Assembly: GCA_009782175.1 (NCBI GenBank)
Contig: WRKR01000001.1
Location: 186,001 to 250,000, forward strand
Direction: 5' to 3'
Length of the DNA: 64,000 nucleotides
Origin: Cystobacterineae bacterium
GTDB taxonomy: Bacteria; Myxococcota; Myxococcia; Myxococcales; Myxococcaceae
Numbering within the stretch: the first letter of the stretch is position 1; every line of letters starts with the position of its first letter. The position numbers and the translations under genes are program-made. Below are positions 36,169-44,462 of the stretch, piece after piece. The notes beneath the pieces were generated by a model. The model saw only the letters and a program-made list of their open reading frames with translations, made no database searches and was not told where the DNA came from.

Positions 36169-37863
36169 TTAAAACGCAAAATCCTCTCGAGGCTTTTCTT
36201 TCAACTGCTCTGTTGTGGGTTTTTGAGCTTGTTTGTGTTCCAGGAGGCCATCCACCACAATGGCTTTATAGGGAGTTACGGGGCAGGCATATTCGCAGGC
36301 GCCGCATCCAATGCAAATATCGGGGTTGATTTCGGGGATGGTCAGCTCGCCTTCATGGGGCACCATGGTAACGGCTTTGGTGGGACAATGCTCGGAGCAC
36401 GCGCCGCATGAAGTTCCTGCGGTGACAACAACACAATTCTCTCTTTCAAACCGGACAATGCCAATTTGGGTGGTCAGCTTTTGCTCAACAGTCAATGGCA
36501 AAATAGCGCCAGTGGGGCATACTTCGGTGCACCTTGTGCACTCATAATTGCAGAATTTCGCGTTATAATCCATGAAAGGCTGGAGCATGCCCCAAAAGCC
36601 ATATTCAAAAAGCGACGGCTTCAACACGCCTGAGGGGCAAGCGCTGACACACAAGTGGCAAGCGGTACATGCACCTGCAAAATGGTTTTGGTTCCGTGAG
36701 CCCGGAGGCGTTGCCACACGGGTTGCAACAACTTCTATTTTGCTGCAGCCTTTTTCGCAACCCTTCGCCTCTCCTTCGCTTCTTTCCTGGGGAAGGTTTT
36801 GGGCCAAAGCTTTGGCAGAAAGTCCGCCAAGCGCAGCAATGGAAAAGGCACTCCCAAGGACGAAACACCGTTTGGAAGCATCCGCGGGTTGGCCGTCTGT
36901 CAAGTTGTGCTGAGCTAAAGTGTGTTGGGCTAAAGTGTGTGGTGGCGAAGGTTGGGTGGCGTGTTCTGCTTTTTCCTTTGGCTTTGCTGAAAAGCCAAGC
37001 GCATAGCGTATTCCTGTTTTGTCACAGGCCCCCAGGCAATTGCCACAACCCACGCACCGGCTAAAATCAATCTCCTTCTTTTTGAGATCGATGCATTGGG
37101 ACTTGCAGACAAACACACAATTTCCGCAGCGGTTGCACTCTTTGGCATCAAATTTTATTTTATAGAGTGAAGCCTTTGAGAGCAGCCCCAGCAGCGTCCC
37201 CACGGGGCAAACGGTGTTGCAATATAAACGGCCTCGCCGCAGTGAAAGCCAAATGACGAGCGCCAACATTCCCGAGGGAAGAAGCAAGGCCAAGGGGTGG
37301 GTTTTGGCAACAGTTATGGGGTATAAGGCATAGGAGCCTAAAGCTTCAAACACCCTGACGAATATATTGTTGCCCAGCATATAGAGCGGGCGGAGCAGAT
37401 CAGAAACAAAGCGCCCGAAGTTGCTATAGGGCTCTAAGAGGTTAATGAGAAAAATGTTGCCGGTAAACAAGGAGAGGCAGACGACAATGAAAATAGAATA
37501 ACGCAAGCTCGTTTTGGGTGGTGCAAAACGAAAGCGTAATTTTTTTTTTCGAATGAGGTGTACCTTTGCCGAAACCCAACTCAGCAGATCCATCAAAATA
37601 CCCAGCGGGCAGAGGTATGAGCAATAGACGCGCCCAAAAAGCAAGCTGAGCACCAACACAACAACAAAACCATAGGCCGTCACCGCCAGCCCATGCCCCA
37701 GTGTTTGACAAAAGTGCATGAGTGAAGGCACAAACTGCAACCACGTGAGGCCTTTAAACCATGACGAAGGCACAGCGCCGCTAAAATCCAAAAACAGAAA
37801 ACCGATAGCCACCAGCATAGCTATGGAGATCACTCGCCGGATGGGTTTGAGGTGCTTTTGCAA
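36169..37863 (-). CDS. Membrane polyferredoxin (NapH/CcoG-like) with C-terminal 4Fe-4S domains
   Basis: This 564-residue protein has an N-terminal membrane part of about five transmembrane segments carrying two NapH-type CxxxCP motifs (YCSYLCPLG, YCNTVCPVG). Two ferredoxin motifs follow (CNRCGNCVFVCKSQC, CVGCGNCLGACDKTG). A second hydrophobic segment near residue 345 comes next, and then four more Cys-rich clusters (CTACHLCVSACPSG, CNYECTRCTEVCPTG, CGACSEHCPTKA, CIGCGACEYACPVTP). It should pass electrons through the membrane. A duplicated TLAQH precedes the internal hydrophobic segment, and a 15-bp DNA duplication underlies it. It follows the DUF362 gene by 3 bases, so the two form an operon. 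Confidence 0.88.
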   Translation of the reverse strand: MQKHLKPIRRVISIAMLVAIGFLFLDFSGAVPSSWFKGLTWLQFVPSLMHFCQTLGHGLAVTAYGFVVVLVLSLLFGRVYCSYLCPLGILMDLLSWVSAKVHLIRKKKLRFRFAPPKTSLRYSIFIVVCLSLFTGNIFLINLLEPYSNFGRFVSDLLRPLYMLGNNIFVRVFEALGSYALYPITVAKTHPLALLLPSGMLALVIWLSLRRGRLYCNTVCPVGTLLGLLSKASLYKIKFDAKECNRCGNCVFVCKSQCIDLKKKEIDFSRCVGCGNCLGACDKTGIRYALGFSAKPKEKAEHATQPSPPHTLAQHTLAQHNLTDGQPADASKRCFVLGSAFSIAALGGLSAKALAQNLPQERSEGEAKGCEKGCSKIEVVATRVATPPGSRNQNHFAGACTACHLCVSACPSGVLKPSLFEYGFWGMLQPFMDYNAKFCNYECTRCTEVCPTGAILPLTVEQKLTTQIGIVRFERENCVVVTAGTSCGACSEHCPTKAVTMVPHEGELTIPEINPDICIGCGACEYACPVTPYKAIVVDGLLEHKQAQKPTTEQLKEKPREDFAF

Positions 37864-37866
37864 ACT

Positions 37867-38787
37867 TTAAACTCTTATTCTGTTGATGTTCAATTTTGAA
37901 AGGTCGATGGCTCCCAAGCCCATTTCGCTGGCTATTTTGATGTGGCCGATGGTTTCCGGCTCTGCGCCGAAAATTTTTGCAGCAGCGGCATCGGCAGCCA
38001 CAATGTCGCTTGAAATAATCTGCGCTTTTTCGAGTGACACATCATTGAGCGAAACGCCTTTGGGGCCGTTTTGTTTCATCACGCGATAGGCGTCGATGAT
38101 GTTGAGGTTGGGCTTTCTATAAGTCACCATGTCGGCGATGCATTGCTGGAGGTTATTCCTGTGCCACCAGCGGCGATCCCACACAATGCCCATCAAATTT
38201 TTCATCGCAAATGTCACCTGCGCACCACTGTGGTGTTTGAGAATGGGGACATTAATAAACACGTCACACTCGAGTATTTTTTCGTGCACCTTTGTGCTTT
38301 TCAGTGTTTTTCCTTGCGGAATGCTCACGGGTTTATAATTTTTTTCACTGTTGCCCGTAATCACTTTTGCCCCCGCATCCTTGGCTGCTTTTTCAATGCC
38401 ACTGGTGGCATAGGCTTTTTTCCAGTCATCACAGGTATTGTCGAATACGAAGACTTCTTTGGCCCCCGCTGCCAAACAGTCCTGGACAATGCGGCCCACC
38501 AATTTGGGATGCGTGTTGGCAGCCAACTCAGGAGCCTTGTCCCATCCAATATTCGGTTTGACAACCACCATCTGCCCCGCCTTCACAAAATTCTTCATTC
38601 CCCCTAATGCAGAAATTCCTTTTTCAAACATGACTTCAGGTTCGCCCCCCATCACCGCTATCAGATCATAGGGCGCCCCAGAGGCAGCAAGCGTATTCCC
38701 AAAGGCTTTTTCAATGGACAAGAAATTGAAACCTGTGCCAACAGCAAAGCCCGCACCGATGCTCTTCAAAAAGTCTCGTCTTTTCAT
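37867..38787 (-). CDS. Tat-exported DUF362 protein
   Basis: This 306-residue DUF362-family protein is led by a twin-arginine signal (MKRRDFLKS followed by a hydrophobic stretch). The mature part has VVVKPNIGWDKAPELAANTHP, the FVFDNTCDDW segment and the LKHHSGAQVTFAMKNLMGIV block typical of the family. Function is unknown; members often accompany ferredoxin-type proteins, as here. Start 38787 is fixed by the Tat motif. Tat export suggests the protein binds a cofactor in the cytoplasm and works in the periplasm with the neighbouring polyferredoxin. Confidence 0.87.
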   Translation of the reverse strand: MKRRDFLKSIGAGFAVGTGFNFLSIEKAFGNTLAASGAPYDLIAVMGGEPEVMFEKGISALGGMKNFVKAGQMVVVKPNIGWDKAPELAANTHPKLVGRIVQDCLAAGAKEVFVFDNTCDDWKKAYATSGIEKAAKDAGAKVITGNSEKNYKPVSIPQGKTLKSTKVHEKILECDVFINVPILKHHSGAQVTFAMKNLMGIVWDRRWWHRNNLQQCIADMVTYRKPNLNIIDAYRVMKQNGPKGVSLNDVSLEKAQIISSDIVAADAAAAKIFGAEPETIGHIKIASEMGLGAIDLSKLNINRIRV

Positions 38788-38964
38788 GGGCAAAAGCCTA
38801 GCCCAAATAGAAAAGCCTGGCAACCCTAGGGCAACGGGTGAATGTGCCTACACCAAGTTGCCGTCCGTTGGTTTTTTCACCCTCGTCCAAACGGAACAGA
38901 GGGAAGGATGATGAGAGCAAAACTCTCGAACGCTTCTCGAAACGGAGTCTCAAGTGGAAGCGCT

Positions 38965-39198
38965 CTAGAGTGCGCGCCTTTGTGTGGCATAGGCTTCAAT
39001 GCCCACTTGTGGAGCGCATGCCAAGGAGCCCATCGGGCATTTCATGCACGAAAAACTTTGCCACCCTCGTCGGACAGCTTCATCAAGGCAACCATCATAA
39101 TAGGTGCAATTCAGGTTGCGGTGCATTTCTACGCTGGCCCTCCTGGGGCCCGCCTCTGGATTGATGCTTTGCTGCAACTCGGTTGGAATGGGCTTCAT
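38965..39198 (-). CDS. Small Cys-rich (zinc-ribbon-like) protein
   Basis: This 77-residue product has cysteines in the pattern C-x6-C-x15-C-x2-C, within NCTYYDGCLDEAVRRGWQSF and SCMKCPMGSLAC. I recall this CL-A-W-F-C-C arrangement from small conserved delta-proteobacterial proteins, but cannot name a family. It lies in the 520-bp space between the DUF362 and slt genes, on the opposite strand to slt. An in-frame ATG at 39126 with AGGAGG 12 bases upstream is an alternative start; the frame start at 39198 has GAGGAG 14-19 bases upstream. Conserved cysteine spacing rather than length is the evidence. Confidence 0.6.
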   Translation of the reverse strand: MKPIPTELQQSINPEAGPRRASVEMHRNLNCTYYDGCLDEAVRRGWQSFSCMKCPMGSLACAPQVGIEAYATQRRAL

Positions 39199-39306
39199 AA
39201 CTTAGTTAAGTCTCCTCTTCTTTTAAGAAAGCATGCCCTCGGAAACCTCCAACAAACCCCTTCAAAAAAAGTGACGAAAGCAGGGTTTAAACCTAAAGCT
39301 ATAAGA

Positions 39307-41469
39307 ATGTCAACTTGGCTGGGCATTTTCCTCTATATGCTGGCACTCCCTCCGGCTGCACATGCACAACCTGCCTCCTTGCTTGAGGCCCTTCGCACAC
39401 AACAGCCCGACAAAATGCAACGCGCGAAACAAACACTCGCCGAATGCAAAAAAACCACTTGCCCCCAACTCGCAAAGCTCCAGCTTTTGCTTGGCGTCCT
39501 GCACCTCTCCCAAGGGGAAATTCCACAAGCCTTGGAATACCTCAAAGCGACCACACCTTCGCCTCCTTCACCACCTCTCCTCTCAGCTGAGCTCCTCCCC
39601 TTCGCCCATTGGTATTTGGCAGAAGCTTATGCCTATGCAGGAGAGTTGCCCGCCGCTCTGCTTTTTCTCAAAAAAGCACAAAACGGAGCCCCAGCTTGGC
39701 TGCTGGCCAAAACCAACTTGCGCATGGCAGAGTTGCAATTCCTCCGCGGACAATATGCAAAAGCTCTGGAAACCCTGGCCAAGGAAAACAACCAAAGCCC
39801 TGAAGCCCTCTTTTTGCTTTCCCTTAATTATTTGGGCATGAAGCAGCAGGACAAAGCCTTAAAGCCCCTGGGGCAGCTGGCCGTTTATTTCCCCAACCAC
39901 CCCCATGGCTTGTGGGCAGAGGAGGTTTTTAACCAGCTTCCACTCTCCAGGCTCCCTGCCTTCGGCCGCTCCCCCAAAGAGTTGCTGCTGCGCGCCAAAA
40001 ACCTCATAGAAGGAGGCTCCCCTCAAAGTGCCCTCGCCGAGTTGGAAAAATGGCCACACAAACTGAGCCCCAAAGAGAAAGCGGAGGCCGCCTTTTGGCG
40101 TGCACGCGCCTATTTTGCACTGGGCAAAACTGAGTTGGCAAAAGAGCACATAAAGCGAGCACTCCAAGGCGCTCCCAAGGTTGCCCAACAGGCCTCTTGG
40201 TTGATGGCCAGACGCCACATGCGAAGCCAGGAGAATGCCTTGGCCAGGCAATGGTTGGCAAAGGCCGCAAGCCAGGGCGGCGGCAAACTCGCTGAAGAGG
40301 CCCGCTTTATGTCCGCTTGGCTGTGGCTGAATGAGTCCAAATGGAAAGAGGCTGAAACGGCCTTGGGAGCATTTGCGGACAAAAGCCCTCATTCCAGTTT
40401 TGCGGTGGATGCACGCTGGTTCCAAGGCTGGGCACAATTCCGCCAAGGCCATTGCGAGAGGGCAACTCAAACATGGCAGGGCGCTGCTCTGCGCTATGCC
40501 AACTCCTCTATGCTCCCTCAACTCCAATATTGGGCCGCGCGTTGCGCCCCGCAAAGCAATGAGGCAGAAAAAGCAGCCCTCCACCAAGCCTTTGAAAGCT
40601 TGGCCAACCGCTTCCCCCATAGCCTCTATGGCCGCATGGCTAAGGAGCGGCTCCAAAGTACAGAGGCTTTATTCCCCCTTGTTGCCCAAACAACCATGCC
40701 CCCAAAAATGCCTGCGGAGCTCAGCCTGGCCCAAACCTTAGCCCAAGCAGGCCTCCTGGTTGACGCGCAAAACGAGGTTGAAGCACTTAAAAAACGCACC
40801 CGCGGCAGCGAGGCTGCTTTGCGCCTTGGGGCCCCACTGCAAAGCTTGGGGGCCTATGAGGCAGCCTATGCGCTGGCGGCACGCCACCTCTGGGGGGCCG
40901 CCTTCTCACGCAAAGAGGCCCCTGCGCTGGCCTTGCTATTCCCCAGGGCTTTTAGCAACGAGGTATTTGCTGCAAGCCAAATGCATAAACTCCCCCCGGC
41001 CCTCATATGGGCCGTTATGCGCCGTGAAAGCGCTTTTTCAACCACCGCCTTAAGCCATGCCAATGCCCGTGGGCTTATGCAAATTATTCCCCCTACGGGA
41101 CGGCATATTGCCAAGCACCTCAATATGAAGCTTTCCACACCGGACGAGTTGTTTTCCCCCGCACTCAACATTTTTTTCGGCAGCTGGTATTTGCAAAAAC
41201 TCGTCGAGCGCTTTGGGCATTGGGCACCCGCCATTGCCGCCTATAACGCAGGCCCCAAGGCCGTTGCCAAATGGTTAGAAGCACGCGGACAACTCCCCTT
41301 GGATGAGTGGATAGAAGAAATTCCCTTCCGCGAGACGCGCAACTATATAAAACAAGTGCTGCCTGACGTTTATGCCCTCTCAGAAATGTATGCTGAGCTG
41401 GACAACAGCCCACCTCCCCCCTGGAGTTGGACACTCCCCAAACCCCAAAGTGAGGGCGTAGAGTTTTAA
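39307..41469 (+). CDS. slt: Soluble lytic murein transglycosylase
   Basis: This 720-residue periplasmic enzyme cleaves the glycan strands of peptidoglycan with formation of 1,6-anhydro ends. After a signal peptide (ending near AAHAQP) comes a long helical superhelix of TPR-like repeats, up to about residue 550. The C-terminal SLT domain shows AVMRRESAF with the catalytic Glu near 574, GLMQIIPPTG, and AIAAYNAGP. Start 39307 puts the signal sequence first; the open frame continues 155 codons upstream without signs of coding. The C-terminal codons are the first unit of a six-copy tandem repeat. Confidence 0.93.
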   Translation: MSTWLGIFLYMLALPPAAHAQPASLLEALRTQQPDKMQRAKQTLAECKKTTCPQLAKLQLLLGVLHLSQGEIPQALEYLKATTPSPPSPPLLSAELLPFAHWYLAEAYAYAGELPAALLFLKKAQNGAPAWLLAKTNLRMAELQFLRGQYAKALETLAKENNQSPEALFLLSLNYLGMKQQDKALKPLGQLAVYFPNHPHGLWAEEVFNQLPLSRLPAFGRSPKELLLRAKNLIEGGSPQSALAELEKWPHKLSPKEKAEAAFWRARAYFALGKTELAKEHIKRALQGAPKVAQQASWLMARRHMRSQENALARQWLAKAASQGGGKLAEEARFMSAWLWLNESKWKEAETALGAFADKSPHSSFAVDARWFQGWAQFRQGHCERATQTWQGAALRYANSSMLPQLQYWAARCAPQSNEAEKAALHQAFESLANRFPHSLYGRMAKERLQSTEALFPLVAQTTMPPKMPAELSLAQTLAQAGLLVDAQNEVEALKKRTRGSEAALRLGAPLQSLGAYEAAYALAARHLWGAAFSRKEAPALALLFPRAFSNEVFAASQMHKLPPALIWAVMRRESAFSTTALSHANARGLMQIIPPTGRHIAKHLNMKLSTPDELFSPALNIFFGSWYLQKLVERFGHWAPAIAAYNAGPKAVAKWLEARGQLPLDEWIEEIPFRETRNYIKQVLPDVYALSEMYAELDNSPPPPWSWTLPKPQSEGVEF

Positions 41470-41550
41470 ACAGCAAAGTTTTAAACAATAGAGTTTTAAA
41501 CAGCAGAGTTTTAAACAGTAAAGTTTTAAACAGTAAAGTTTTAAACCATG
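41461..41550 (+). repeat. 6 x 15-bp tandem repeat beginning in the slt stop codon region
   Basis: Units start at 41461, 41476, 41491, 41506, 41521 and 41536 and share (G/A)AGTTTTAAAC. Unit 1 holds the final Glu-Phe codons and TAA of slt. The unit has a perfect 15-bp period without indels, and each copy carries an in-frame TAA. Confidence 0.95.
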
Positions 41551-41625
41551 GCATCTGGCATCTGCATCTATGGCCGAAATTGAAAACGAATAGAAGGGCT
41601 CATGGAATGGTTTTGTGGCCATCCC

Positions 41626-41639
41626 GACGATCGATCGTC
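41626..41639. other. 14-bp perfect palindrome
   Basis: GACGATCGATCGTC is its own reverse complement. It lies midway in the 233-bp gap between convergent slt and the Sel1 gene. It could be a protein-binding site or chance; the core GATCGATC is a double dam-type site. Confidence 0.5.
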
Positions 41640-41702
41640 TAAAAACTTTTGCACCTTTTGGGCAAAACCCAGAAAAAAGCAAAACCCGCAGCTTTTGGTT
41701 TT

Positions 41703-43313
41703 TCAATGGGTTTGGTTTTCAGCAGCAATTTTTTGAAAAAATTTGTTTTTTGTCTCAAGCACTTTTTTTCTTTGGCGTTTGTTTAATTTAGAGTCGCAAA
41801 ATTCATGGTTTTTATTTTGAGCGTCCTGATCATTCGAGAAATACATCCATGCGCACCCCACAATAATGTCTCGAGGCATGCCCTCACCGTTATAATACAT
41901 AATACCTAAATTGAATTGAGCTTTTTCTATCCCCTTCATGGCGGCTTTGGTATACCATTCAAAGGCTTTTTGAAGGTTTTTCTGTGTGCCTTGGCCATTA
42001 TAATACATTAAACCCACGTTATATTGAGCAATGGCCAGCCCTTGGTTTGCAGCTCTATAATACCATTCAAAGGCTTTTTGATCGTCTTTGGGCACACCGT
42101 GGGCTTGAATATACATGAGGCCCAAGTTATATTGGGCACTGGGGTTTCCCAGGCTTGCAGATTTTGTATACCATTCAAAAGCTTTTTTATCGTCTTTGGG
42201 AACGCCTTGGCCGTTATAATACATAACACCCACGTTGAATTGGGCGATGGCATGATCCTGCATGGCGGCTTTGGCATACCATTCAAAGGCTTTTTTGTCA
42301 TTTTGAGGAACGCCCAACGCCTGATCATACATGAAACCCAGGTTATATTGAGCACTGGCATGCCCTTGGTTTGCAGCTTTAGTATACCACTCAAAAGCTT
42401 GTTTGTCGTCTCTGGGCACAGCGCGGGCTTGAGCATAAAACAGTCCCAAATTATATTGAGCGTCAGGATCTCCCTGGTTTGCCGCTTTGGTATACCATTC
42501 AAAAGCTTTTTTATCGTCTCTGGACACACCGCGAGCTTGAGCATAAAACAGCCCCAAGTTATATTGAGCGTCAGAATCCCCCTGGTTTGCGGCTTTGGTA
42601 TACCATTCAAAAGCTTTTTTATCGTCTTGGGATACGCCGCGAGCTTGAGCATACATGAGGCCCAAATTATATTGAGCAGCGGCAAGGCCCTGCTCAGCGG
42701 CCTTGGTATACCATTCAAAAGCTTTCTTGTGGTTTTGAAGCACCCCTTGAGCTTTGTCATACATTGCACCCAAGTTGAGTTGGGCTTTGGCAACCCCTTG
42801 CGTTGCAGCTTTTGTATACCATTCAAAGGCTTTTTGATTGTCTTCTGCTATGCCTAGACCATTTTTATACATTAAACCCAAACTATATTGAGCATCCGCA
42901 TGTCCCTGAGCTGCAGCTTTGGTGAACCATTCAAAAGCTTTTGGAAGATCTCTAGGGACACCTCTGCCTTCTCCGTAGATGATCCCCAAACTATATTGAG
43001 AAACAGAAAGCCCCTGTTTTGCAGCTTTTGTATACCATTCAAGGGATTTTTGATGATCTCTATGCACTTCATAATAAAGCATTCCCAAGTTGTGTTGGGC
43101 AGCAGCAAGCTTTTGCTCTGCCGCTTTTGTTATCCATTCAAAGGCTTTCTTATGGTCTTCGGGCACTCCTTGACCGTTATAATAGATGAGGCCCACGCTG
43201 TGTTGGGCAACCGCGTCCCCCGCCTCTGCCTTTTTAAAAAGCTTAGAGTCCACCTGCGCAAAAACAGGAAGCACAAAAAATATATTGAGGATCAGACTAA
43301 CAAACATTTTCAT
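41703..43313 (-). CDS. Exported Sel1-repeat (SLR) protein
   Basis: This 536-residue protein has a hydrophobic signal sequence (FVSLILNIFFVLPVFAQ) followed by 13 tandem Sel1-like repeats of about 36 residues, consensus AQYNLGxMYxxGxGVPxDxxKAFEWYTKAANQG. SLR proteins are solenoid adaptors for protein interaction. The repeats are also similar at DNA level (108-bp period). The middle six are the most alike (RGVSxDDKKAFEWYTKAANQG). Intragenic recombination is therefore probable and copy number may vary between strains. The C-terminus is basic and non-repeat. Confidence 0.93.
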   Translation of the reverse strand: MKMFVSLILNIFFVLPVFAQVDSKLFKKAEAGDAVAQHSVGLIYYNGQGVPEDHKKAFEWITKAAEQKLAAAQHNLGMLYYEVHRDHQKSLEWYTKAAKQGLSVSQYSLGIIYGEGRGVPRDLPKAFEWFTKAAAQGHADAQYSLGLMYKNGLGIAEDNQKAFEWYTKAATQGVAKAQLNLGAMYDKAQGVLQNHKKAFEWYTKAAEQGLAAAQYNLGLMYAQARGVSQDDKKAFEWYTKAANQGDSDAQYNLGLFYAQARGVSRDDKKAFEWYTKAANQGDPDAQYNLGLFYAQARAVPRDDKQAFEWYTKAANQGHASAQYNLGFMYDQALGVPQNDKKAFEWYAKAAMQDHAIAQFNVGVMYYNGQGVPKDDKKAFEWYTKSASLGNPSAQYNLGLMYIQAHGVPKDDQKAFEWYYRAANQGLAIAQYNVGLMYYNGQGTQKNLQKAFEWYTKAAMKGIEKAQFNLGIMYYNGEGMPRDIIVGCAWMYFSNDQDAQNKNHEFCDSKLNKRQRKKVLETKNKFFQKIAAENQTH

Positions 43314-43463
43314 GGCACAATTCCAATAAATAAAGCTTGTTTTTATCCTATAATATTTTGAGCCTCATTCCAATCCGTTGACTGTGTCCTCTTCGCCAAA
43401 TTTAACCTTGACGTCGCCGCTGTAGCACACTCGTTCATCGAGGAAAACTTAGGCTCTGTCCAC

Positions 43464-44462
43464 TTAAAACAAATGGCTTTCCAAAAGGCGCGCGTCACCA
43501 CCGGGGTGGCATACCACTATATCCAAGGGAGAAAACCGATCTGCGAAGGCCAGTACCTTTGGCAAATGCGCCTCCTCCGTCAGCAATACCGGGTTGGGCC
43601 CCGCATCCAAGGTAAACCATACGGGGGTGCCTTTTTGACGCTCTTCCTCAAGCGCCAACAGCATGGCCAGTGTGGAAGGCCTCATATAGGAGAGTGGCGG
43701 CTTGGCTGCAAAACTCGTCGCGTGCATGCGCCAGGCATTGCGCTCGGCCAATGCGCCCAGTTGCTCCAGATCGCACGCGCCAATGGCTTGGAGGGCACGC
43801 TCAATGTCTTCTTCGGCAGACTTCACCCAGGCGGAATAATAAGGGGAAGTTTCCACGGCGCTGCGCATGCCGTCGCGTGACTTCACCGCTTTCTCTTCAC
43901 CACTTAAAATAACGGCCACCATGCGCAAGCCAGGCCAATGCTGTGGCGCAAAATGTTGGCGCGCAAAGCTGTCTGCGCCGTCTTCTCTCTCTCCTCGGCT
44001 CCATACGCATATGCCGCCCTGCACGCTGCGGCAGGCGGAGCCGGAGCCCAGGCGCGCCAAAAGCGAGGTTGCTTCCACGTCTCTGGCCAGGCCCGCCGCA
44101 CTCCTCAATGCCAAGGCCAAAGCCGCAAAAGCCGCTGCGCTGCTGGCAAGCCCTGCTGAAGCGGGAAAGTTGCCACCGCTGTGCACACAAACAGGGCCAA
44201 GCACAGGCATCTCTTTGCGGAGCACGTCTGCCAAGGCAATGACGCGCGCTCTCTCGTTGCCCTTGGCTTCCTTTCCGTTAATGTGCACCTCATCCTGCTG
44301 CGCACCAAAAGCCACCGTCGTCTTCACTTCCAGCGGCGCCAGTGTCACCGAAAGGCTGCTTTGCCAGGGCAGAATGAGTGCCTCGTTGCGCTTGCCCCAA
44401 TATTTCACCAACGCAATGTTGGAATGTGCCACCGCCGTCGCTTTGCCGCTTGCTGTTGACAT
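43464..44462 (-). CDS. mvaD: Diphosphomevalonate decarboxylase
   Basis: This 332-residue GHMP-family enzyme converts mevalonate-5-diphosphate to isopentenyl diphosphate. NIALVKYWGKR near residues 15-25, GNFPASAGLASSAAAFAALA near 97-116, the SGSACRS motif, and TLDAGPNPVLL with the catalytic Asp near 288 are present. That supports a true decarboxylase rather than a related kinase. It follows the mevalonate kinase gene directly (stop TAA then ATG). Together with fni, mvaA and mvk it forms an isoprenoid operon. Confidence 0.95.
   Translation of the reverse strand: MSTASGKATAVAHSNIALVKYWGKRNEALILPWQSSLSVTLAPLEVKTTVAFGAQQDEVHINGKEAKGNERARVIALADVLRKEMPVLGPVCVHSGGNFPASAGLASSAAAFAALALALRSAAGLARDVEATSLLARLGSGSACRSVQGGICVWSRGEREDGADSFARQHFAPQHWPGLRMVAVILSGEEKAVKSRDGMRSAVETSPYYSAWVKSAEEDIERALQAIGACDLEQLGALAERNAWRMHATSFAAKPPLSYMRPSTLAMLLALEEERQKGTPVWFTLDAGPNPVLLTEEAHLPKVLAFADRFSPLDIVVCHPGGDARLLESHLF

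Noticed and set aside
38842-39306. 155-codon N-terminal extension of slt
   Set aside because: The real signal peptide begins at 39307. The extension has no conserved features and hides the Cys-rich gene on the minus strand.
41461-41550. CRISPR array
   Set aside because: Repeats of 15 bp abut without spacers and there are no cas genes. The same applies to the 14-bp array at 36037-36118.
43314-43463. Remnant of an insertion sequence between the Sel1 gene and mvaD
   Set aside because: Short patches look transposase-like on the minus strand, but I could find no inverted repeats or recognisable frame, so I do not report it.
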